The notes under the pieces: model-generated | Databases searched by the model: none | What the model saw: only the letters and a program-made list of their open reading frames with translations | Told to the model about the DNA's origin: nothing | Translations under genes and position numbers: made by a program | Shown: positions 1 through 6,709 of the stretch, piece after piece | How positions within the stretch are numbered: the stretch's first letter is position 1 | How the letters are laid out: each line of letters begins with the position of its first letter | Assembly (NCBI GenBank): GCA_002294005.1 | Contig: DBEH01000055.1 | Location: 31,463 to 55,885 of the forward strand | Direction: 5' to 3' | Source: Firmicutes bacterium UBA911 | GTDB taxonomy: Bacteria > Bacillota > Desulfotomaculia > Desulfotomaculales > Desulforudaceae | Length of the DNA stretch: 24,423 nt

Positions 1-617
1 GGTTGGGGCTGTGCCGGGACCCGGGGTACTTGCACTGCGGGCTGGCCGATCTCGGCCAGGATTACCGGCCGCAGGCGCGGGTCGCGAGCCATGTCCCGGA
101 TCAGGTCCTGCATCTGACGCTGGGCCAGCATGTCCAGCACTCCCTGGCGGGACTCGGGCTGCATGAGGATGTTGCCGGCCGCCGATTGGAACCGGGGCCG
201 GGTGAACATGCGGTGCGCAGCGTTGACCGTGTTGGTGTGCGCCATAATGTCGGTTACGTTGTCCTGCATTCGGGGTTCGGCGAGCATCGCGGCGAAATCG
301 GCCTGCATCCGGGCCGTGGACATGATGCCAATCCAGGGCTCGCGCATCTGCGGTGAACTGAGGATGTCGGCCACGCGGTCCCGGTTGGCGGGATCGGTCA
401 GGTACGCGGTCACCTGCGCCTGGGTCGGCTGCCGGTCCGCCGGGGGGCCGGGCCGCGCTTCGGGCCCGGGACCTAAGCGTGAACCGGACCAGAAACCGAT
501 TAACAACGCGACGGCGAAGGTGCCGGCCAGAAGTACGACCCACCAGCGGGTAGCGAGACCTTCGGGCAGTCTCAGCCGCCTGCTCCGCTTAAATCTCTCA
601 TCCTGCTCTTCGGGCAT
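1..617 (-). CDS. membrane-anchored protein, possibly GerD-like (partial, 3' end outside window)
   Basis: This minus-strand frame begins with ATG at 617 and stays open without a stop to the window edge, giving about 205 residues. The start is preceded by a purine-rich ribosome site (AGGAAGGGTGG). The first 24 residues are charged, followed by one membrane segment at about residues 25-43, then a Pro/Gly-rich linker, then a helical region. That region repeats short modules of the form 'hydrophobic-x-x-P-x-M-x-x', for example PQMREPW, PRMQDN, PESRQG and DPRLRP. This pattern resembles the core of the spore germination protein GerD, which scaffolds germinant receptors at the spore inner membrane. 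GerD is normally a lipoprotein, however, and no lipobox is seen here. The topology is well supported; the GerD link is a weak inference. The C-terminus is missing because the window ends. Confidence 0.6.
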   Translation of the reverse strand, partial: MPEEQDERFKRSRRLRLPEGLATRWWVVLLAGTFAVALLIGFWSGSRLGPGPEARPGPPADRQPTQAQVTAYLTDPANRDRVADILSSPQMREPWIGIMSTARMQADFAAMLAEPRMQDNVTDIMAHTNTVNAAHRMFTRPRFQSAAGNILMQPESRQGVLDMLAQRQMQDLIRDMARDPRLRPVILAEIGQPAVQVPRVPAQPQ

Positions 618-681
618 TATTGAACCCACCCTTCCTGGTTTTGAAACTATGGTTCCTCTCCCTTCCCCCCCTTATTCAACC

Positions 682-710
682 CCAAAAAAGGTGTCAGACA
701 CCTTTTTTGG
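682..710. repeat. perfect palindrome, GGTGTCAGACACC family, copy 1
   Basis: Two 14-nt perfect arms (CCAAAAAAGGTGTC and its complement) flank one central A. The A/T-rich ends mean it could act as a terminator in either direction. The same core recurs at 7928-7953 and 7980-8002, so it is a dispersed repeat and not a gene-specific site. Confidence 0.85.
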
Positions 711-717
711 CGCCGGG

Positions 718-737
718 AAAGGGGCTAGCCCCCTTTT
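718..737. repeat. imperfect palindrome (AAAGGGGC / GCCCCCTTT)
   Basis: This short inverted repeat lies immediately beside the GGTGTCAGACACC palindrome, with one extra C in the right arm. Its G/C core with A and T flanks resembles the second palindrome family seen at 2484-2509 and 24180-24248. Confidence 0.5.
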
Positions 738-746
738 GCAGGCTCT

Positions 747-805
747 GCGACAGAGAACCGTCCCCTGTCGCACCCCTGTCGCACCCCTGTCACACCCCTG
801 TCGCG
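747..805. repeat. inverted repeat leading into four 11-bp tandem repeats
   Basis: GCGACAG at 747-753 is complementary to CTGTCGC at 765-771. The right arm is also the first unit of a tandem array of CCCCTGTCGCA starting at 762, 773, 784 and 795. The third unit has A for G, and the last unit ends in G. The array stops about 85 bp before the start of the VanX-like gene. The units are far too short and contiguous for CRISPR. Slippage or a dispersed-repeat remnant is likely. Confidence 0.75.
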
Positions 806-890
806 GGTGCCGAGGTGGAAGGGCGGGGGTTTACTTTCGCCGGGCTGGGCAAAGTGATAACCTGATGGTGTGAAGGAGGAGCGTACTTCT

Positions 891-2189
891 TTGAATTGGC
901 GCCGGGTGCTGGTTATAACCTTGATACTGGCTGCAGCCGGGGCAAGCGGCGGGCTGATCTTTAAGGAGGAGCGGCCGACGATGGCGGATGTGCGGGTGCC
1001 GGAAGTAACGGCGGAACCCGGCGGCTTTGCGCGCGCCTTTGAGGTTTTGCCGGGCGAACGGTTGCGCCAGCAGGAGGTCCGGGAAATCGAGCTGGCCTTC
1101 GGCCTTGGAGCCGTGCATTACCCGGAGGCCCCCGCGGACATGTTCATCCTGGGGGGCACGGCTTACGTCGCCGGCCTGGGAGAGTCGGCCCGCACGGCCG
1201 GTGTGCTGGTGAACACCAAACACGCCCTGGGATTGTACCGGGGTGCCGCACCGAGCACAATTCTCTACCTGCCGGCGGGCGGGCCCGGCGTGCCGCTGGA
1301 GACTGTTCTGGATTACGCGGCGGGCGATTTCGAGGGAGCGGTGCTTGTGTTCGGAGTGGGCCGCTTCCCGGCCGGTCCGCCGGAGCGGATTCGACCCGCG
1401 CTCCCTGACGAGGGGTTTGTTTTTCTAGCCTTCCGGCCAGGCACGCCGGCGGAGTCCTGGCGTCTGCAGGGGATGCGCACCGCGCATCTCCCCGGAAGGG
1501 GTCCCGCCGGTACGGCGGACGAAGTGCTGGCGCGGGCCCGGGAAGCGGACCCTTGGGCTCTGACCGGGCTGTCCGCGGACCGCCGGGCGGTGGAGTCGGC
1601 CTTAATCGTCTACCGGCTGGAGGCCGTGGAACCGGCCGGCGGCTTTGTCGAGCCGCCCCTGGTGGACCTGTCCGCCTTCGACCCCACGATCCACCTGGAC
1701 ATCCGCTACGCTGGAACGCGCAATTTTGCGGGCTTCCCCGTATACAGCGCCCCGCGGGCCTACCTGGTGCTGCCGGAGGCCCAACGTTTGGCGCGGGTCA
1801 ACGCCCGGCTGCGGGAGCAGGGGTTCGGATTGAAAATATACGATGTTTACCGGCCGCTTTCCGCGCACGCCAAACTGTGGGAACTGGCTCCGGACAAGGG
1901 GTTCTGGGCCGATCCGGAACGCGGGTCCCGGCACAGCCGGGGGGCGGCGGTGGACTGCACCCTGGCGACTCTGGACGGTCGCGAACTGGAAATGCCGAGC
2001 GATTTTGACGATTTCACCCCCCAGGCCCACCGGGATTACCGGGACGCGCCGGAGGCTCTGCTCCATCACCGGGCCGTTCTGGAACAGGCCATGGCCGCGG
2101 AGGGTTTTGTGCCGCTGGCCAAGGAGTGGTGGCACTTTGACAGTCCGGTTTGGTGGGAGTATCCCCTGCGGGACGTGCCATTGGACTAG
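891..2189 (+). CDS. membrane-anchored or secreted D-alanyl-D-alanine dipeptidase (VanX / peptidase M15D) with N-terminal extension
   Basis: The C-terminal half (about residues 245-432) carries the VanX-type zinc dipeptidase signature. It has YDVYRP with R321, SRHSRGAAVD with H348 and D355 as likely zinc ligands, and EWWHF with E412 as catalytic base and H415 as third ligand. Such enzymes cleave D-Ala-D-Ala and act in cell-wall recycling or glycopeptide resistance. I chose TTG at 891 because AAGGAGG at 873-879 lies 11 nt upstream; an in-frame GTG at 870 has no ribosome site. Residues 3-24 form one hydrophobic signal or anchor segment, so the enzyme should face outward. Residues about 25-240 match nothing I recognise and make the protein roughly twice the usual VanX length. 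No vanH, vanA or vanRS genes adjoin, so a housekeeping wall role is more likely than resistance. Confidence 0.85.
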   Translation: MNWRRVLVITLILAAAGASGGLIFKEERPTMADVRVPEVTAEPGGFARAFEVLPGERLRQQEVREIELAFGLGAVHYPEAPADMFILGGTAYVAGLGESARTAGVLVNTKHALGLYRGAAPSTILYLPAGGPGVPLETVLDYAAGDFEGAVLVFGVGRFPAGPPERIRPALPDEGFVFLAFRPGTPAESWRLQGMRTAHLPGRGPAGTADEVLARAREADPWALTGLSADRRAVESALIVYRLEAVEPAGGFVEPPLVDLSAFDPTIHLDIRYAGTRNFAGFPVYSAPRAYLVLPEAQRLARVNARLREQGFGLKIYDVYRPLSAHAKLWELAPDKGFWADPERGSRHSRGAAVDCTLATLDGRELEMPSDFDDFTPQAHRDYRDAPEALLHHRAVLEQAMAAEGFVPLAKEWWHFDSPVWWEYPLRDVPLD

Positions 2190-2276
2190 ATTCCCTGAAA
2201 TGTTACGAAGGTCAGCGGGTCGGTCAGGATGTCAAAACCTGCGGGACGTGCCGCCGGCCTAGAATCCCCTGAAATG
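2165..2276 (+). repeat. direct repeat of the VanX-like gene's 3' end, 73-bp offset
   Basis: The last codons of the dipeptidase gene plus bases beyond the stop (2165-2202) are repeated at 2238-2276. Shared blocks are CCTGCGGGACGTGCC, CTAGA and CCCTGAAATG, with a few substitutions and one indel. The second copy is non-coding. It looks like an old local tandem duplication. Confidence 0.75.
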
Positions 2277-2355
2277 CGGGCGGATGCGGCGCCAAGGTGC
2301 GCGTGGAGCAGCTACGCTCAGCTCAGCTCCTGGATGTGAGTGGTGCCCATTCGGT

Positions 2356-2385
2356 TTGACACCGGCGGCCGGACGAAAATATACT
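2356..2385 (+). promoter_or_regulatory. sigma-A-type promoter for the DUF2179 gene
   Basis: A perfect TTGACA (2356-2361) and TATACT (2380-2385) are separated by 18 nt. Transcription would begin near 2392 and give a leader of about 210 nt that includes the palindrome at 2484-2509. Confidence 0.7.
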
Positions 2386-2483
2386 CTTGTGGTATCGTTT
2401 TGTTGAGCAACAGGCAGCCGTTCCCGCGAGCTGCTTTTTCCATGACTCCGGACGGGCGTTTTGTCGGGGAAGTCTCTCACGGC

Positions 2484-2509
2484 GGAAAAAGGGGCCAGGC
2501 CCCTTTTCC
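2484..2509. repeat. palindrome, GGGGCC-A-GGCCCC family, in leader
   Basis: Arms GGAAAAAGGGGCC and GGCCCCTTTTCC flank a central A, with one unpaired A. The right arm ends in a run of four T, so the RNA could fold as an attenuator-like hairpin between the promoter at 2356 and the gene at 2606. It is related to the repeats at 24180-24248. Confidence 0.6.
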
Positions 2510-2605
2510 AGTGTATTTTCGAGGGAGTCGCTCACGACGATTCATCGTCGCTCATGCGGGAATGAAAAAGTTTATCCCAGATTCTATTTTCGGAGGAGGG
2601 ACGGC

Positions 2606-3157
2606 GTGGTGGAGGCCTGGGCCGGCATACTGCTGGGGTACCTTCTAATCTTTTTCGCCCGGGTGGCCGACATGTCCCTGGGCGTCATCCGGATTCTCCT
2701 GTTGACCAGGGGGGGCAAGTGGCAAGCCAGTTTGATCGGCTTTCTGGAAGTCACTATTTTCATCATGGTCCTAAACTTTGTTTTACAAGATGGACTGACC
2801 GATCCGGGGAAGATCATCGCCTACGCCACGGGGTTCGCCACCGGGAACCTGGTGGGCGCCTTGATAGAGGAACGGCTGGCGATGGGCTTTGTGAGCCTGC
2901 AGGTCTTTCCGCCGGTGAAGCAGGTGGACGAAATGACCGCTTTGTTCCGCAGGGAGGGGTTCGGGGTTACCCTGGTAAGCGGTGAGGGCCGCGACGGCTA
3001 CCGCAAGATCCTGTTCCTTTTCATGCAGCGCAAGAACCTGCCCCGCGCCCTGAAGGTTTTGAACGGGCACGACCCCAAATGCTTTTTCAGCGTCTCCGAC
3101 GCGCGGAGCATGCGCGGGGGGGGCATTCCGGGGAAAAGCGTCATCCCGGGGCGGTAG
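2606..3157 (+). CDS. DUF5698/DUF2179 integral membrane protein (UPF0316 / YebE family)
   Basis: This is a 183-residue protein. The first 75 or so residues form about three hydrophobic helices typical of the DUF5698 part, with the family-like patterns ADMSLGVIR and GNLVGALIEE. The remaining cytoplasmic part (about residues 90-165) matches the small alpha/beta DUF2179 domain in length and layout. The family's biochemical role is unknown. The start is GTG at 2606, or GTG at 2609, behind GGAGGAGGG at 2592-2600. The frame is open further upstream, but that part has no ribosome site and unnatural composition. The gene stands alone with its own promoter and converges on the histidine kinase gene. 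Confidence 0.85.
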   Translation: MVEAWAGILLGYLLIFFARVADMSLGVIRILLLTRGGKWQASLIGFLEVTIFIMVLNFVLQDGLTDPGKIIAYATGFATGNLVGALIEERLAMGFVSLQVFPPVKQVDEMTALFRREGFGVTLVSGEGRDGYRKILFLFMQRKNLPRALKVLNGHDPKCFFSVSDARSMRGGGIPGKSVIPGR

Positions 3158-3232
3158 CGGCCGGGAGGCCGTGCGGGTATGGACGCAAAATGCCTGTAAT
3201 CAGTCGGGCAACAACGCCCCGCGTGGCGCTTA

Positions 3233-4978
3233 TTAAGTTATTGTCCTGGCCCTTGCCTTGACTTGCGAGGTTTCGTTTTCCGCGGCCGGGAGGGTGAAAG
3301 AAAAACTCGCGCCCGCACCCGGGCTGCTCTCAACCGCCACCTCGCCGCCCTGCGCCTCGACGATCTGCCTGACGATCGCGAGCCCCAGACCGGTGCCTCC
3401 GGACTCCCGGGCGCGGGATTTCTCGACCCGGTAGAAACGCTCCCAAACGTGGGGCAAGTCTTCCGGCGGGATGCCCGGCCCTTGGTCCCGGACGGTGACG
3501 GTGATCCGGTTGTCCGGCCGTTTTTCGGCCGCGATCGTGATCACCCCGCCCGGCGGGGAGAAACGGGCGGCGTTTTCCACCAGGTTGGTCAGCACCTGCT
3601 CCAGCCGGCTCTCGTTCGCCGGGAGCGGCGGCAGGTCCGGCGGCACCTCCCGCCTGACGGCGAGCCCTTTTTCGGACAGCGGGGCCTGGAGCCGGGTCTC
3701 CAGCCGGTCCAGGATTTCCGGAAGCTCCACGGCGTGCAGTTCCCAGTCGATGCGGCCGGCCTCCAGCGCCGCCAGGTCGAGCAAATCCTGCACCAGCCGG
3801 TTCATCCGCAGGCTCTCCCCGTGCGCAACCCGCAGGTAGCGGTCTGCCTCCGTTTCCGAAATCACCCCGTCGATCAGCCCTTCGATGATCCCCTGGATGG
3901 CGGTCAGCGGCGTGCGCAGTTCGTGGGAAACGTTGGCCACGAAATCGCGGCGCATCTGTTCCAGCCGGCGCAGGGCGGTGATATCTTGCAGCACAGCCAC
4001 GGCGCCGAAGACCGCGCCGTCTCCACGGCGGACCGGCGAGCACTGGGCCAGCAAATGGACTCCGTCCAGCTCCATCTCGGCCGCACCCCGTTCGCCCTTG
4101 GCGAGCACTGCTTCGAAAAGGGCGGTCAGTTCGGGGACGGTGCCGTTTTTCATATAGTTCCGGGCGGGGGCGTTGGTGAGGATTACCTCGCCGCCGCCGT
4201 CCACGGCCACTACACCCTCGGCCATGTTGGCCACTATACTCTCCAGTTTTCCTTTCTCGCGGGCCAGTTCGCCCACCGAACGATCCAGGGAACCAGCGAG
4301 AAGGTTCAGGTTTTCCGCCAGTTGCCCGATTTCATCTTTTCTTTGCACCGTCACCCGCCGGTCGAAACGGCCGCGGGCCATATCCACCGAGACCCGGCTC
4401 ATCTCCAGAAGGGGTCCCGACAGGGAGCGGGAGAGCCAGAAGCTCAAGCCCATGGCCAAGAGCACCGCCACCCCGGCCGCGGAGAGGGTGATCCGCCGCA
4501 CGGTCGCCACCGTGGCGTCCAGGTCGGCTACGGGCGCGAACACCAGCACCGCGCCGGTGACCTCGCCGTCCTGGCGGATGGGTGCCGCCACCGCCAGGAC
4601 TTCCCTGTCGATATGGGGCAGATACCTTCGGGTGGTCACCGTCTCGCCCGCCAGGAGCCGGGAGCACTCCTCGGGGCCGAGCCACGAGCGGTGGCCCGGG
4701 CCGCAGCCCGGAGGCGCGGCTTCAATCTGCCGGCGGTCGAGTACCACCAGCCGTTCTTCGAGCATAAGCAACAGATGCTCGCCGGGACGCAGGCGCTGCC
4801 GGCCCTCCTCCGCGGCCAGAATTCCGGCCCGGGCCTCCGCCTCCCGGAGCAATTCCGTTTCCCGGGCGGCGAAGTAGTAGTCGGCGAACAGGTGCGCGGT
4901 CGCCAGGTAAACCACGACGAGCGTAACGACGATAACGGCCAGGTACGAGCCGAAGAGCCGGCCAAAAATACTGGACAC
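3233..4978 (-). CDS. membrane sensor histidine kinase (PhoR/ResE/PnpS-like)
   Basis: A 581-residue kinase. It has a membrane helix at about residues 10-28, an extracytoplasmic sensor region to about 160, a second helix at about 163-185, HAMP (about 185-238) and a PAS-like domain (about 245-345). The HisKA domain has the phospho-accepting H352 in NVSHELRTP. The HATPase domain shows the N-box NLVENAARF, DQGPGIPP and GGTGLGLAIV. It starts with GTG at 4978, five bases after the stop of the response regulator gene, with GAGGTG as ribosome site, so the two are co-transcribed and probably cognate. The stimulus cannot be read from sequence. No phosphate-transport genes adjoin, so a strict PhoR role is not supported. 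The secreted Spy-like protein encoded just upstream on the same strand makes envelope sensing plausible. Confidence 0.93.
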   Translation of the reverse strand: MSSIFGRLFGSYLAVIVVTLVVVYLATAHLFADYYFAARETELLREAEARAGILAAEEGRQRLRPGEHLLLMLEERLVVLDRRQIEAAPPGCGPGHRSWLGPEECSRLLAGETVTTRRYLPHIDREVLAVAAPIRQDGEVTGAVLVFAPVADLDATVATVRRITLSAAGVAVLLAMGLSFWLSRSLSGPLLEMSRVSVDMARGRFDRRVTVQRKDEIGQLAENLNLLAGSLDRSVGELAREKGKLESIVANMAEGVVAVDGGGEVILTNAPARNYMKNGTVPELTALFEAVLAKGERGAAEMELDGVHLLAQCSPVRRGDGAVFGAVAVLQDITALRRLEQMRRDFVANVSHELRTPLTAIQGIIEGLIDGVISETEADRYLRVAHGESLRMNRLVQDLLDLAALEAGRIDWELHAVELPEILDRLETRLQAPLSEKGLAVRREVPPDLPPLPANESRLEQVLTNLVENAARFSPPGGVITIAAEKRPDNRITVTVRDQGPGIPPEDLPHVWERFYRVEKSRARESGGTGLGLAIVRQIVEAQGGEVAVESSPGAGASFSFTLPAAENETSQVKARARTIT

Positions 4979-4983
4979 TTGTC

Positions 4984-5667
4984 CTACACCTCAAATTTGT
5001 AGCCGAGTCCCCAAACCGTCTTCAGGTAGCCCCGCCCGGTGCCCCGGAGCTTTTCCCGCAGCCGCTTGATGTGGGTATCTACGGTGCGTGTGTCTCCGGG
5101 GTAGTCATAATCCCAGACGCCGGCCAGCAGTTGCTCCCGGCTGAAAACACGGCGAGGCCGGGCGGCCAGGAAAGCCAGCAGCTCGAATTCCTTGGGTGTG
5201 AGCGCGACCGGCTGCCCTTCGACCTCGACCCGGTGGGCCTCAGTGTCGATGGTCAGTCCGGGGAAGCGCAGCGCCGGTCCGGCCCCCGTGCCCGCCGGGC
5301 CGCTGCTCCGGCGCAGAACGGCTTTGACGCGGGCCACCAATTCCCGGGGGCTGAATGGCTTGGTGACGTAGTCGTCGGCGCCGAGCTCCAGCCCGAGCAC
5401 CCGGTCGTATTCCTCGCCCTTGGCCGAAAGCATGATAATCGGTACGGCCGTTTGCCGCCGGATCTCGCGGCATACGCTCCAGCCGTCCTTTTTGGGCAGC
5501 ATGATGTCCAGGAGCACCAGGTCCGGGTTCACTGCGGCCAGTTGCTCCAGGGCCTGTTCCCCGTCCTGGGCCGGCACCACCCGGAATCCCTCCTTCTCCA
5601 GGTACAGCCGGGCTACTTCCCGGACCGCCGCCTCGTCCTCAACCATTAAAACAATGCCGGCGTGCAA
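4984..5667 (-). CDS. OmpR/PhoB-family response regulator
   Basis: A 227-residue protein with a receiver domain (residues 4-118). It has acidic residues E10/D11, the phospho-acceptor D54 in LLDIMLP, a conserved LSAKG segment and K in DYVTKPF. A winged-helix DNA-binding domain follows (about 130-226), with LTPKEFELLAFLA and the recognition-helix stretch RTVDTHIKRLREK. Phosphorylated dimers of this family bind direct repeats in promoters. The start is TTG at 5667 behind GAGGTGA; the next ATG lies inside the first receiver strand and would be too late. It is the first gene of a two-gene operon with the kinase downstream, and a promoter candidate lies at 5766-5794. Confidence 0.95.
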   Translation of the reverse strand: MHAGIVLMVEDEAAVREVARLYLEKEGFRVVPAQDGEQALEQLAAVNPDLVLLDIMLPKKDGWSVCREIRRQTAVPIIMLSAKGEEYDRVLGLELGADDYVTKPFSPRELVARVKAVLRRSSGPAGTGAGPALRFPGLTIDTEAHRVEVEGQPVALTPKEFELLAFLAARPRRVFSREQLLAGVWDYDYPGDTRTVDTHIKRLREKLRGTGRGYLKTVWGLGYKFEV

Positions 5668-5765
5668 GTCGGATCACCTCGAAACAGGTATTGTTCGCCG
5701 CCTGCGGCAAGGCTGTTCTTTACGGCGTACGCGTTTGGGCGCATAAGCTTGACGTACGCATTTCT

Positions 5766-5794
5766 AGTGTACAATATCTGGCGCTTGCGCACAA
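5766..5794 (-). promoter_or_regulatory. candidate promoter of the response regulator/kinase operon
   Basis: Read on the minus strand, TTGTGC and TACACT are separated by exactly 17 nt, about 100 nt before the TTG start of the response regulator. CGTACGC occurs twice between promoter and gene and could be a regulator site. Support is moderate because each box has mismatches to consensus. Confidence 0.4.
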
Positions 5795-5833
5795 AACGGC
5801 ACATGCGCCACAACCGGCCCGGCGCCCACATGC

Positions 5834-5872
5834 AAAGCGGGACCAGGCCCAAGGGGCCTGATCCCGCCTTTT
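5834..5872. terminator. strong hairpin between the Spy-like gene and the two-component operon
   Basis: Arms of about 17 nt (AAAGCGGGACCAGGCCC and a complement with one bulge and one wobble) surround an AAG loop, with TTTT on the plus strand and weaker T content on the minus strand. It lies downstream of the minus-strand Spy-like gene and upstream of the response regulator promoter, which fits a terminator. The GACCAGGCCC core also resembles the dispersed GGCC-rich palindromes. Confidence 0.55.
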
Positions 5873-5886
5873 GCCGATTGGCGTTT

Positions 5887-5981
5887 CTATTGCGCTGGGC
5901 CGCCCCGCCCGCCCGGCATTCTGAAGCCTTCGGCGCGGGCAGGCCCGGTTGCCTCCCGGCTATTGCGCTGGGCCGCCCCGC
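5887..5981. repeat. 22-bp direct repeat containing the Spy-like gene's stop region, 73-bp offset
   Basis: The 22 bases at 5960-5981, which encode the final GGPAQ-stop on the minus strand, recur exactly at 5887-5908. The downstream copy lies in another reading frame and is non-coding. A local tandem duplication of the gene end is the simplest reading. Confidence 0.8.
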
Positions 5982-6448
5982 ATTTTGGAGAAGCGCGGGC
6001 CGTTCGGGTTCGGGCAGAATCCCCCGCCGCGCAGTTCGGACCATTTGGCCAACTGCTCGTCGGTGAGAATATTCTCCAGTTCGGTCCGGAAAGTGGCCCT
6101 CTCCTGGTGCATTTCGTCCCGGAGTCCGGCGGCCTTTTCGGCCAGTTCCCGGACCTGGGCCTCATCGACACCGCGCTGGAAGCGCAGTTGGCGCATTTCC
6201 TGGCGCAACGACCGCAGTTGGTCCTGGAGTGGGTTCATCTTTTTGAAGTGCTGGGCCTGGAGTTCCTCGATCTTCGCGGATTGCTCGCCGGTCAGGTCCA
6301 GCTTTTCGGCTAGGTTCACCCAGCTAGAATCGCCGGTACCCTTGCCGCCGTCGGGTTGGGCACCCGCGCCCCAACCGGCCGCGGCGATCTGGACCGCGGC
6401 GAAAGCCAACACCAGGGCGAGGGTGAGGGGAATGATGGCGCGACGCAC
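5960..6448 (-). CDS. secreted Spy/CpxP-like (LTXXQ) protein
   Basis: A 162-residue protein with an N-terminal signal peptide (basic MRR, hydrophobic core to about residue 22, AAA near the likely cleavage point). A helical body of about 90 residues carries two LTXXQ-type motifs, LTGEQ and LTDEQ, the hallmark of Spy/CpxP and related metal-resistance proteins. The central part is rich in Gln, Arg and Glu and should be a long helix or hairpin. The Gly/Pro tail is low complexity. The start is GTG at 6448 behind an excellent AAGGAGGTGATC. Family members act outside the membrane as stress-induced chaperones or as inhibitors of a sensor kinase. It lies about 290 nt upstream of a two-component operon on the same strand, which suggests, but does not prove, a CpxP-like feedback link. 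Confidence 0.85.
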   Translation of the reverse strand: MRRAIIPLTLALVLAFAAVQIAAAGWGAGAQPDGGKGTGDSSWVNLAEKLDLTGEQSAKIEELQAQHFKKMNPLQDQLRSLRQEMRQLRFQRGVDEAQVRELAEKAAGLRDEMHQERATFRTELENILTDEQLAKWSELRGGGFCPNPNGPRFSKMRGGPAQ

Positions 6449-6509
6449 TATGGATCACCTCCTTTGCTGATTGATACGGCTGCCGAGTAATTCAGCCACC
6501 CTGAAACTT

Positions 6510-6528
6510 GTTACGGTACAAGTGTAAC
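6510..6528. promoter_or_regulatory. small inverted repeat upstream of the Spy-like gene
   Basis: GTTAC and GTAAC flank a 9-nt centre, about 60 nt before the Spy-like start in the divergent spacer with moeA. It could be an operator, perhaps for the neighbouring response regulator, but this is only a pattern match. Confidence 0.25.
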
Positions 6529-6709
6529 CCGCAATTTTGACCGAATTGTGAACGGCCCCCGACAAAATTATGAAAAATGAAGCGCGATAAAAAGTTGGCC
6601 CTGTTGCCGGGCAACGGCAGGGTTTTCGTCTTGATCCCAGAACTTTTTGGTCATTTGGGGGCAGAATACGGCAGGATGAGGCAGAATCAAGAAGCGGGGG
6701 CCGGTTTTT

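Larger units (their letters stand above)
2190..2605. other. intergenic region: duplicated gene tail, promoter, hairpin leader
   Basis: This 416-nt gap holds the second copy of the upstream gene's tail (to 2276), a near-consensus promoter (2356-2385) and a palindrome (2484-2509) inside the predicted leader of the downstream gene. I see no convincing coding sequence or RNA gene in it. Confidence 0.6.

Noticed and set aside
762..805. tandem CCCCTGTCGCA units considered as a CRISPR array
   Set aside because: The units are 11 bp and contiguous with no spacers, and no cas genes are nearby.
130..873. 247-codon plus-strand frame at the left end
   Set aside because: It runs through palindromes and tandem repeats and lies opposite a better minus-strand gene with a membrane helix and ribosome site.
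3263..5002. 579-codon open frame on the plus strand opposite the histidine kinase
   Set aside because: It is the antisense shadow of a GC-rich kinase gene with full motifs; the translation is Gln/His/Gly/Arg-rich with no domain or ribosome site.
5887..5981. the repeated Spy-like gene end considered as evidence of a frameshift that shortened the protein
   Set aside because: The upstream stop is in frame and the protein is normal length for the family; the second copy is simply downstream and in another frame.
6599..6626. hairpin followed by TTTT upstream of moeA considered as a Mo-cofactor riboswitch
   Set aside because: The region is too short and lacks the multi-stem layout of the Moco RNA; at most it is a simple terminator-like hairpin.
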